Of a DNA stretch of 9,774 nucleotides, positions 1 through 6,093 are shown piece by piece. The translations under genes were made by a program, and so were the position numbers. Origin of the DNA: Candidatus Rifleibacteriota bacterium (lineage in GTDB: Bacteria; UBP17; UBA6191; JACPRK01); contig JACQZL010000047.1 of the NCBI GenBank assembly GCA_016213865.1, forward strand, positions 1-9,774, read 5' to 3'. The number at the start of each line of letters is the position of its first letter. Position 1 is the stretch's first letter. The notes under the pieces were generated by a model that was not told the DNA's origin, ran no database searches, and saw only the letters and a program-made list of their open reading frames with translations.

Positions 1-1
1 A

Positions 2-240
2 GCCGGAATCGGTGACAGGCAACCGGTTGCCAGTAGCCAGTAGCCAGTAGCCGGTGATGCCGGATCGCCGGCAGGCTGCGGACGGTTGGCAAGGGGATCC
101 TCATCCAGCGGCAGTCTCGTGCTCGCGTGGTCCCATCTGCGGGCTCGTTCGGCGTCCCCTGCGAACCCACCAGCAGCCCATCTGGAGCCCTGCAACGAGC
201 CCTCGCTACCGGCTACCGGCCACCGGCTACTTGTTCCGGC
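2..240. repeat. Inverted repeat built from degenerate heptamers
   Basis: The left arm reads as 7-mers in one phase from position 2: GCCGGAA, TCGGTGA, CAGGCAA, CCGGTTG, then CCAGTAG three times (30-50) and CCGGTGA (51-57). The right arm (206-240) reads CTACCGG twice, CCACCGG, CTACTTG, then TTCCGGC. Its reverse complement gives the same kind of heptamers (CCGGTAG, CCGGTGG, CAAGTAG) and ends in the same GCCGGAA. The arms are therefore inverted copies of a 7-bp repeat around a centre of about 150 bp (58-205) with no convincing gene. The window edge may cut the left end. The function is unknown; a MITE/REP-like dispersed element is the likeliest explanation. Together with the promoter that follows, this accounts for the gene-free first 335 bases. 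Confidence 0.65.
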
Positions 241-293
241 CTCACTCGGAAAACTACCCACGAGCAGAGCATGCCCCCGAGCGATTGCGCTCC

Positions 294-323
294 TTGATTG
301 CCGGGGCAGAGGGCCGCTATACT
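294..323 (+). promoter_or_regulatory. Sigma70-type promoter for the first gene
   Basis: A -35 box TTGATT (294-299) and a -10 box TATACT (318-323) are separated by 18 bp. TATACT matches the consensus at five of six positions, and such A+T-rich hexamers are rare in this GC-rich sequence. Transcription would be expected to start near 329-331. The only suitable in-frame ATG is at 336, so the leader would be about 5-7 nt with no Shine-Dalgarno sequence. The promoter could also serve ridA and the genes behind it. Confidence 0.6.
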
Positions 324-335
324 CACGCCGGTCCG

Positions 336-623
336 ATGGTCGACGAGAAACTCATCGAAGAGATCGTTCGCCGGGTAGTGGCCCGCCTTTTGGCCGCGGG
401 GCAGCTTCAGGCGTCGGCGCCAGCGCCCTCCCAGGCAGAGCCTCCGCGGCAGGGCGTGACGCACACCGGCCGGGTCCTCACCGAGTGGGACGTCCTCCTC
501 GCGCACCGGGCGGGCAAGGGGTACATCACGCTGGCCAAGAAGACCATCGTGACCCCGCTGGCACGCGACCGAGCACGGGACCTTTCCGTCGAACTGGTCA
601 TCCAGGACGCTCCGCGCACCTGA
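336..623 (+). CDS. Small protein with a BMC encapsulation-peptide-like helix and a TPLARD motif
   Basis: The protein has 95 residues. Residues 1-21 form a strongly amphipathic helix with hydrophobic pairs every four residues (L6/I7, I10/V11, V14/V15, L18/L19) between charged residues. This is the pattern of peptides that target cargo into bacterial microcompartments. An Ala/Pro/Gln-rich linker follows (about 22-42). The C-terminal part (about 46-90) has the form LTEWDV, a Gly-Lys turn, IVTPLARDRA, then a beta-strand-like end. From memory, such 'ITExDV...TPLARDxA...' segments recur in proteins of ethanolamine, propanediol and related microcompartment loci, but the exact family and reaction are not known to me. 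The frame stays open upstream to 54, but the start at 336 lies just behind a good promoter and begins the helix. No shell protein or aldehyde dehydrogenase lies in the window, so the microcompartment link is an inference. The gene stands 84 bp upstream of ridA. Confidence 0.7.
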   Translation: MVDEKLIEEIVRRVVARLLAAGQLQASAPAPSQAEPPRQGVTHTGRVLTEWDVLLAHRAGKGYITLAKKTIVTPLARDRARDLSVELVIQDAPRT

Positions 624-663
624 CCCGGACGACAAAAATGTGGGGTAATCCGGCTCGTTTTGC

Positions 664-692
664 TTGATTGGTCCGATAATCCGTGATAGTTT
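664..692 (+). promoter_or_regulatory. Possible weak promoter in the ridA leader
   Basis: The 84-bp gap before ridA is clearly richer in A+T than its surroundings. It holds TTGATT (664-669) and, 17 bp on, TAGTTT (687-692); GATAGT (685-690) is an alternative -10. The matches are mediocre and the boxes run close to the Shine-Dalgarno site at 694-700. ridA may equally be transcribed from the promoter at 294-323. Confidence 0.25.
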
Positions 693-707
693 CAGGAGGA
701 TTGTCTC

Positions 708-1115
708 ATGGCAGCGGATAGTATCCAGGCGATCCGAACCCAGGCTGCTCCTGCGCCCGTCGGCCCTTACTCGCAAGCCGTCGTCGCCGGTGATTTCGTG
801 TTCCTCTCGGGGCAGATCCCGCTCGACCCGGCCACGGGCCAGCTCGTGACGGGGACCGTCGAGCAACAGACCGAGCGCATCATGGCCAATCACCAGGCGG
901 TGCTGGCCGGGGCGGGGCTCGGCTTCGGTGACGTCGTCAAGACGACCCTCTTCTTGAAGGACATGGGGGACTTCGCGCGGGTCAACGCCGTATACGCGAA
1001 GTCGTTCGGGGAGTGTCCTCCCGCGCGTTCGACCGTCGAGGTCAGCCGTCTGCCCAAGGACGTCTCGGTGGAGATCGAGATGGTGGCCTACCGTGGGCGG
1101 ACGGGGTCGAGATGA
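708..1115 (+). CDS. ridA: RidA family enamine/imine deaminase
   Basis: RidA (YjgF/YER057c/UK114) is a small cytosolic trimeric enzyme. It hydrolyses reactive 2-aminoacrylate and related enamines/imines released by PLP enzymes, sparing other PLP enzymes from inactivation. The 135-residue length is close to the family norm of about 125-130. Visible hallmarks are VGPYSQAV (18-25), the FLSGQIPLDP strand-turn (32-41), and the C-terminal PARSTVEVSRLPKDVSVEIE (105-124). The latter contains Arg107, equivalent to the carboxylate-binding Arg105 of E. coli RidA, and Glu122, equivalent to its catalytic-site Glu120. The start is fixed by a strong AGGAGGA (694-700) seven bases before ATG. The stop overlaps the hemW start (ATGA, 1112-1115), so the two are probably co-translated. 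Family assignment is very secure; the natural substrate is not shown by the sequence. Confidence 0.96.
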   Translation: MAADSIQAIRTQAAPAPVGPYSQAVVAGDFVFLSGQIPLDPATGQLVTGTVEQQTERIMANHQAVLAGAGLGFGDVVKTTLFLKDMGDFARVNAVYAKSFGECPPARSTVEVSRLPKDVSVEIEMVAYRGRTGSR

Positions 1116-2212
1116 GCCTCCCGATCGGGCTCTACGTCCACATCCCTTTCTGCCGCAGCAAGTGCCACTACTGCGACTTCGCCTCGGCTCCGGGCACCCG
1201 GGCCGAGGCGGAGTGGTATCTGGACCTCCTGGCAAGAGAAGCCTCGCGCGAGTCTCCCGGTCGCGTGGCCGAAACGGTCTTCGTCGGCGGAGGCACGCCC
1301 ACCTGTCTGAGCGAGGCCCAGCTCGAACGCCTCTTCCGCGAGGTCCTGGACCGCTTCCCACGGTCAGCCGGCGCCGAGGTGACGATCGAAGCGAATCCGG
1401 AGTCGCTCGAGGAACCGAAAGCGCGACTCCTGGCTCGCCTGGGCGCGAACCGCATCAGTCTGGGCGTCCAGTCCTTCGACGATGCCGAGCTTGCCGCACT
1501 GGGCCGCATCCATCGTTCCGCCGAGGTTCGCAGGGCCGTCGCCGCCGCCCGCGCCGCCGGTTTCGACAACCTCAACCTCGATCTCCTCTGCGGCTTTCCG
1601 GGCAACGACAGCGGGCGCCTCGCTCGCTCTCTGGAGGCGGCCCTGGAGCTCTCGCCCGATCACTTGTCCGTCTACCTCTACCAGCACGAGGACGGCAGCG
1701 TCTGGGGGCGTTCAGAGATGGCCGCTCCCGAGCCCGACCTGCAGGCCGACTTGTACTTCCAGGTCAAGGACCGGCTGGAGTCCGCCGGCTTCGAGCACTA
1801 CGAGATCTCGAACTTCGCTCGGCCAGGCCGCCGTTGCCGGCACAACCTCAAGTACTGGACTGGCCAGGCGTACGTCGGCCTGGGGACCGCCGCCTCCAGC
1901 TTCGACGGGGCGGTACGGCGCACCCACCCGGCGTCCCTGACGGGCTATGCCACGGCCCTCGACGGGGGCCCGGTCGAGCTCGACGCCCTCTCGCCGTCGG
2001 CCCGCGCACGCGAGGCCCTGTGGCTGCGGCTGCGCCTGCTGGACGGCGTTGGGGCCCTGCCGGCCGACCTCCCGGCCGAGGAGACGGCCGAACTGCGCCG
2101 CAGTCTGGAGCGCCACGTCTCGGGTGGCCTGCTGCGGAGGGTCGGCGCCGGCTACGCGCTGACCCGAAACGGGCTCATCCTATCCAACGAGGTCTTCGCT
2201 GACCTGATCTGA
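1112..2212 (+). CDS. hemW: HemW-like radical SAM protein (heme chaperone)
   Basis: The 366-residue protein belongs to the HemN/HemW radical SAM family and resembles HemW, which binds heme and delivers it to apo-hemoproteins; this group was long misannotated as coproporphyrinogen III oxidase. YVHIPFC begins the radical SAM core, and Cys14, Cys18 and Cys21 form the CxxxCxxC cluster motif that ligates [4Fe-4S]. The next position is Asp-Phe (CDF), not the extra Cys typical of true HemN. VGGGTPT (58-64) and EANPES (93-98) are the SAM-binding elements, followed by LGVQSF (117-122). HNLKYW (244-249) is the HNxxYW heme-binding signature of HemW, and YVGLGTAASSF (254-264) and a C-terminal HemN_C-like domain follow. 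The region around YQHEDGSVW (190-198) departs from the usual 'EPGTP' stretch. The start at 1112 overlaps the ridA stop by four bases. An upstream extension in the same frame would run far into ridA and is not supported. Confidence 0.93.
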   Translation: MSLPIGLYVHIPFCRSKCHYCDFASAPGTRAEAEWYLDLLAREASRESPGRVAETVFVGGGTPTCLSEAQLERLFREVLDRFPRSAGAEVTIEANPESLEEPKARLLARLGANRISLGVQSFDDAELAALGRIHRSAEVRRAVAAARAAGFDNLNLDLLCGFPGNDSGRLARSLEAALELSPDHLSVYLYQHEDGSVWGRSEMAAPEPDLQADLYFQVKDRLESAGFEHYEISNFARPGRRCRHNLKYWTGQAYVGLGTAASSFDGAVRRTHPASLTGYATALDGGPVELDALSPSARAREALWLRLRLLDGVGALPADLPAEETAELRRSLERHVSGGLLRRVGAGYALTRNGLILSNEVFADLI

Positions 2213-2218
2213 CCCGCG

Positions 2219-4498
2219 ATGTTTCCCGAAGCCGCCCCGCTCGAGCAAGAAGACCTCGACCAACTGGTCCAGCAGGAGACCACTCGCTACCTGCTGCGCG
2301 ACCCGCGCGTGGCAGCCGTGCTCTCCGGGCTGGTGATGGGCCTTGGGCAGCTCTTCAACGCCCAGTACAAGCGAGCCTTCGTTTTCTTCGGCGGCGAGCT
2401 GGCCGTCTTCCTCTACCTGTGGGACCACGCGTACGGTCTCTACGTCAGCCAGACGCTGTCGGCGTTGACGTCGCCGGAGGTCTACGGGGCCTCGATGTGG
2501 CTGCTGGCCGCGGCCGGCGTCGCCCTCTGGGCGTACAACATCCTGGATGCCTACCGGATGGCCGAGTTCTGCCGGTTCATCTACGAGCGGACCTTCCCGC
2601 TCCTCGACGAGGAAGACGAAGCGATGGTCCACCGGCACGTCACGATCGACCGGGCGGGCCTCTCGGTCCATCGGGGGCTCTCACGCAAGCTCGTCTTTCT
2701 CGGGACCGGCGTGGTCCTCTACTCGGCGGCACTCATCGGTCTCGGCGCTTTCTACTTGGGCCGTCGGGACCAGGTCCCGCCCGCGCAGGCCAGGCTCGAG
2801 CCGGCACCCCGGCCCGTCGCCCTGGCTGTGCCTCCCGCCGCCCCGACGGACCCTCAGACTCGCCTCAAGACTGGCGAGCTCAGGTTCGATACCGGGGACT
2901 TGACCGGAGCCCAGCGAGACTTCGAGGCTGTCCTCGCGCTCGAGGCGCCGCCTCGCATTCGGTACCAGGCGCTGGTCGACCTGGGCCGCGTCGCCAGTGC
3001 CCGCGGGGACGACGCCCGCGCCAGCGAGATGCTGTTGCAGGCCGTGGCTCTCTCGAAGCAGATGCGCCAGGAGCCGCAGCCGGCCCAGGGCTCGCCCCTG
3101 GCTCGTGCCGATTCCGCGTTACGCAAGGGCGACCCGGCCGACGCCGAACGGCTGCTCGCCCCGGTAGCGGCCGACTCGCAGAGCTGGCGACTCCTGGCCC
3201 GAACGGCCTCCAGTCGCGGAGAATGGGAGCGGGCCCGCAAGTTCCTGGCTGCCTACGTCGCCACTCCCGAGCCTGCCCTCGAAGCCTATCTCGAGCTGGC
3301 GAGGGCCGAGTTCCAGGTTGGCCGCCGGGCAGAGGCGATCGTCCACGCGGAGCGCTTCCTGAAGGGGCATCCCGGCGACGTCGACGCGGCCCTGTTGCAC
3401 GCCCAGGCTGTCGAAGCCGAGCAGGGGGCCGCGGTCGCCTTCCGGGCAATAGAGCGGGCCCTGGCCGTTCATCCGAACGATCCTCGCCTGCTGGCCGAGG
3501 CGATGCAACTGGCCGACTGTACGGGCAACACCGACCAGGCGCTGCAGACGGCCCGGGCCCTCTTGCGGGTGCAGCCGGACAACGCGAGGGCCAAGTCCAT
3601 CGTGAAGGCCCAGTCGACTGTCGAGCCACCCGCCGCCCCGGAGCCGCTGGCACCACGTGAGGAACCGGAAGGTCGTGGTGCGACCCGGCCGCCTGTCGAC
3701 GTGGGTGCCGAGCTCTATCGGCACCGACCGCCGTCCGGGGCCCCGGCCGCGGGCGGCCCGGATGTTTCGGTGCCGGTGCCGCCGGCGGCAGAGGTTTCGG
3801 TCGACCGCTACGCCGACCTGCTCCGGGACGCGGAGGTCGCGTATCAGGCGGGAGAGCTCGAACGGGCCCTCCGGTTCTACGAGAAGGTCCTTGCCGTCAA
3901 ACCCGATCATGCGCGCTCGCTCTACCAGAAGGGGCTGATCCTCAAACAGCGCAAGGACCCGATCGGGGCCGCGCGCTTGCTGGAGGCGGCCTTGGCCGCG
4001 CGCCCCGGCGACACCGCGGCGATGAGCGAGCTGGGACAGCTCTACATGGGGCAAGACAAGCTGGACAAGGCCAAGGACGTCTTCCAGAAGCTGGTCCGGA
4101 CCGAGCCTCGCAACCTGGCGGCACGCTATGCCCTGGCCGAGCTGTGCGAGAAGCAGGAAGACCTCGACGGAGCGGCCGAGCAGTATCGGTTCATCCAGCG
4201 GCAGTACCCCGAGCTGGGAGATTCTTACGACTATCTGGGAAACCTCCTCTACCGGCAGGGCCGGTTCCAGGAAGCCCTCGAGCAGTTCCAGCGGCTTCAA
4301 TCGCTGAGCGGCAACGACCCGACGGCCCGGTTCAAGATCGGCCTCATCTACTACAGGACCAACCGTCCCGAGCGGGCGCTGGAACACTTCCGGGTCCTCG
4401 AGGCCCAGCTCGCGGCCTCGCATCCGTTGAGAGAGCAAGTGCTGAAGTACCTGGCCAAGCTCGAGCCTCGCAGCCAAGATTCCGCCGCGGCCCGCTGA
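2219..4498 (+). CDS. Membrane-anchored tetratricopeptide-repeat protein
   Basis: The 759-residue protein has no recognisable enzyme motif. Residues 30-68 and 90-112 are hydrophobic; the first contains GLGQLFNAQYKRAF, which resembles the glycine-rich 'GxGQxYNG' turn of TM2/DUF5683-type small membrane domains. A third membrane segment lies at about 157-180. A Pro/Ala-rich linker (about 186-212) leads to a first helical-repeat block (about 213-465) of degenerate TPRs. A second Pro-rich linker (about 467-527) leads to a well-formed TPR block (about 528-750), for example AYQAGELERALRFYEKVLAV (541-560) and GRFQEALEQFQRL (681-693). TPRs mediate protein-protein contacts, so this is plausibly a scaffold or assembly protein held at the membrane. 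Which side of the membrane the TPRs face is not certain. The start ATG lies 6 bp after the hemW stop with no obvious Shine-Dalgarno, suggesting coupled translation. No partner can be named from the window. Confidence 0.88.
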   Translation: MFPEAAPLEQEDLDQLVQQETTRYLLRDPRVAAVLSGLVMGLGQLFNAQYKRAFVFFGGELAVFLYLWDHAYGLYVSQTLSALTSPEVYGASMWLLAAAGVALWAYNILDAYRMAEFCRFIYERTFPLLDEEDEAMVHRHVTIDRAGLSVHRGLSRKLVFLGTGVVLYSAALIGLGAFYLGRRDQVPPAQARLEPAPRPVALAVPPAAPTDPQTRLKTGELRFDTGDLTGAQRDFEAVLALEAPPRIRYQALVDLGRVASARGDDARASEMLLQAVALSKQMRQEPQPAQGSPLARADSALRKGDPADAERLLAPVAADSQSWRLLARTASSRGEWERARKFLAAYVATPEPALEAYLELARAEFQVGRRAEAIVHAERFLKGHPGDVDAALLHAQAVEAEQGAAVAFRAIERALAVHPNDPRLLAEAMQLADCTGNTDQALQTARALLRVQPDNARAKSIVKAQSTVEPPAAPEPLAPREEPEGRGATRPPVDVGAELYRHRPPSGAPAAGGPDVSVPVPPAAEVSVDRYADLLRDAEVAYQAGELERALRFYEKVLAVKPDHARSLYQKGLILKQRKDPIGAARLLEAALAARPGDTAAMSELGQLYMGQDKLDKAKDVFQKLVRTEPRNLAARYALAELCEKQEDLDGAAEQYRFIQRQYPELGDSYDYLGNLLYRQGRFQEALEQFQRLQSLSGNDPTARFKIGLIYYRTNRPERALEHFRVLEAQLAASHPLREQVLKYLAKLEPRSQDSAAAR

Positions 4499-4549
4499 GG
4501 CCCGTTCTTGCCAGAGAGACCTCCACCCGTGGGCCGCGCGCCCTGCCCG

Positions 4550-4820
4550 TTCCGGCGGGGTGCATGTCTCGCAGGTGGTCCCACGCCCGCTGGGACTGCG
4601 CTGGCCTGACTCTTCGACACGGAGCCACAGAGCCACAGAGAATGAGAGACCGTGAGTGGCGATGTCTATCGGATGACAAGACGAGGGACACTCGAGGAGT
4701 CGCGGCGCCTGCGAGCGAGGCAGAGGAAGATCCCTCTGTGCCTCTGTGTCTCTGCGTCTCTGTGTTTCTCCTGCAACCGGGGGGGGCCACCTACGGGACC
4801 TGCACCCCATTCCGGCATGC
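4550..4820. repeat. Nested imperfect inverted-repeat element in a gene-free gap
   Basis: The gap 4499-4871 has no supported gene. Its outer arms are 4550-4583 and the complement of about 4786-4820. They share CCGG, GGGGTGCA and GCAGGTGG/GTAGGTGG with a two-base gap and a few mismatches. The inner arms are 4617-4648 and the complement of 4734-4765, which agree at 24 of 32 positions and consist of repeated (A)CACAGAG units. The pattern is an ACACGGAG..CACAGAG run on the left and CTCTGTG..CTCTGTGT on the right. The unrelated centre (about 4649-4733) is 85 bp. The pair could fold into one long hairpin. CACAGAG/CTCTGTG palindromes of this kind are, from memory, common dispersed repeats in environmental bacterial genomes. 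Open frames through them are artefacts. Outside the element, a weak promoter-like TTGCTT (4824-4829) with TATCGT 17 bp on precedes rpiB; I would not rely on it. Confidence 0.7.
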
Positions 4821-4871
4821 CGCTTGCTTCGGCGAGTTCCGCGTGATATCGTTTTGGCTCGCCCCCAGAGG

Positions 4872-5402
4872 ATGCCCAAGATCGTGACCAGCAAAGGATT
4901 TCGAGCCCGCCCGCAGGGCCGAAGAACGCTGCGACTTGCCGTCGCGTCGGATCACGCCGGTTACGAGATGAAGCAGTATCTCTGCCGGGTCCTCGTTCAG
5001 GAGGGGGTCCAGTTCGAGGATCTCGGACCGGCCACGGCCGACCCTGTCGACTACCCGGACTATGCCGCGGCGGTCGCCGTGGGGATGGTCGGGGGCCGAT
5101 TCAACGCGGGCCTTCTGGTCTGCGGAAGCGGGCAGGGGATGGTCATTGCCGCCAACCGGTACCCGCACGTTCGTGCGACGCTCTGCTGGACTCCGGAGCA
5201 GGCGGCGATGGTCCGCCGCCACAACGACTCCAACCTGCTGGTCCTGGCGGGAAGGTCCACCGGCAAGCCGACGGCAAGACGGATCTTGGCCGAGTGGCTG
5301 GACACCGAGTTCGAGGGCGGCCGCCACGAACGGCGCCTCTGCAAGATCGACGAAGGCGGGACGCGGCCCGCGCGGCGCGTGGCCCGCAGGAGTTCACGTT
5401 GA
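4872..5402 (+). CDS. rpiB: Ribose-5-phosphate isomerase B
   Basis: RpiB interconverts ribose 5-phosphate and ribulose 5-phosphate in the non-oxidative pentose phosphate pathway (RpiB/LacA/LacB fold, cytosolic). Family motifs are [10 protein letters not shown] (25-34), where Asp27/His28 contact substrate; VDYPDYA (59-65); [16 protein letters not shown] (81-96), with Cys84 as the catalytic-base equivalent; and RRHNDSN (115-121), with His117. [14 protein letters not shown] (147-160) is the usual family end. The ATG at 4872 gives 176 residues with about 19 extra at the N-terminus compared with typical RpiB, which starts a few residues before ASDHAG. AGAGG directly abuts this ATG with no spacing. 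GTG at 4884 would place AGAGGA 11 bases upstream, so that start is a real alternative. After the normal end there is an Arg-rich tail of about 16 residues ([15 protein letters not shown]) that runs into the upp ribosome-binding region. The stop overlaps the upp start. Confidence 0.93.
   Translation: MPKIVTSKGFRARPQGRRTLRLAVASDHAGYEMKQYLCRVLVQEGVQFEDLGPATADPVDYPDYAAAVAVGMVGGRFNAGLLVCGSGQGMVIAANRYPHVRATLCWTPEQAAMVRRHNDSNLLVLAGRSTGKPTARRILAEWLDTEFEGGRHERRLCKIDEGGTRPARRVARRSSR
5388..5392 (+). promoter_or_regulatory. Shine-Dalgarno fixing the TTG start of upp
   Basis: AGGAG lies six bases before TTG at 5399 and inside the last codons of rpiB. No ATG or GTG in this frame gives the expected N-terminus with a comparable site, so this decides the upp start. 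Confidence 0.75.
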
Positions 5403-6031
5403 GCAAAGTAACGGTCCTGGATCACCCGTTGATCCAGCACAAACTGACGTTGTTGCGTGACGCTCGGACAGACGTGAAGCTCTTCCGCGAGGCAATGGAA
5501 GAGCTGAGCGGGCTCATGGCCTACGAGATCACGCGCGATGTGCCCCTGAGGGCGACCTCCGTTCGCACGCCTCTCGGGGTGGACGCCCAGGGGCAGTACG
5601 TCGACGGGCTGGCGCTGGGCGTGGTCCCGATCCTGAGGGCGGGGCTGGGCATGATTCATGGCATCCTGCAGATCGTCCCGATGGCCCCGGTCGGGCACAT
5701 TGGCATCTGGCGAGACCCCGACACCCTGGAGCCTCACCAGTACTTTTGCAAGCTCCCCAAGGACAGCGACAAGCGCACGCTGATCGTCGTCGACCCGATG
5801 CTGGCGACCGGAGGCTCGGCCGTCGACGCCATCACGCTCATCAAGTCGAAGGGCGCCGGGCGCATCAAGTTCAACTGCATTCTGGCCGCTCCCGAGGGCG
5901 TCGAGGTGCTGACGAAGGCCCACCCTGACGTCGAGGTCTATGCGGCCGCCGTCGACGAGCGGCTCAACGAACACGGGTACATTCTGCCGGGGCTGGGCGA
6001 CGCTGGCGACCGGCTTTTCGGCACCAAGTAA
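5399..6031 (+). CDS. upp: Uracil phosphoribosyltransferase
   Basis: Upp makes UMP from uracil and PRPP in pyrimidine salvage (cytosolic type I phosphoribosyltransferase). With the TTG start the protein has 210 residues; the family norm is about 208. The N-terminus after the initiator is [20 protein letters not shown], the normal family beginning, which supports the choice. [11 protein letters not shown] (about 79-89) is a family block. [14 protein letters not shown] (about 128-141) is the PRPP-binding loop. The C-terminal [16 protein letters not shown] is the uracil-binding region. TTGA at 5399-5402 joins the start to the rpiB stop, so translation is probably coupled. RpiB supplies ribose 5-phosphate, the precursor of the PRPP this enzyme uses, which makes the pairing metabolically sensible. 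The 62-bp gap to metK has a GC palindrome (6040-6051) but no T tract. Confidence 0.96.
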   Translation: MSKVTVLDHPLIQHKLTLLRDARTDVKLFREAMEELSGLMAYEITRDVPLRATSVRTPLGVDAQGQYVDGLALGVVPILRAGLGMIHGILQIVPMAPVGHIGIWRDPDTLEPHQYFCKLPKDSDKRTLIVVDPMLATGGSAVDAITLIKSKGAGRIKFNCILAAPEGVEVLTKAHPDVEVYAAAVDERLNEHGYILPGLGDAGDRLFGTK

Positions 6032-6093
6032 CGAGGGCCGGCGGCGCCGCCCGAAGTGGAGACGGCGCGGTCCGATGCCCAGAAGGAAGGCAA

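Noticed and set aside
1..335. CRISPR array suggested by the repeats
   Set aside because: The repeats are contiguous 7-mers without spacers, in inverted arms, and no cas gene is present.
213..1361. A long open frame on the - strand
   Set aside because: It lies across the first gene, ridA and the beginning of hemW, which are recognisable families. The translation is Arg/Gly/Pro-rich without any motif, as expected from GC-rich antisense frames.
4746..4871. Upstream extension of rpiB in the same frame
   Set aside because: It would be translated from the repeat element and give peptides such as LRLCVSPATGGG that do not belong to the RpiB family.
3119..4894. A 591-codon open frame on the - strand
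   Set aside because: It is antisense to the TPR gene and passes through the CACAGAG repeat (residues such as QRRRDTEAQRD are a repeat artefact). No motif or ribosome-binding site supports it.
6035..6052. GC palindrome between upp and metK as a terminator
   Set aside because: The core GGCGGCGCCGCC leaves little room for a loop, and there is no T tract. Read-through into metK is more likely.
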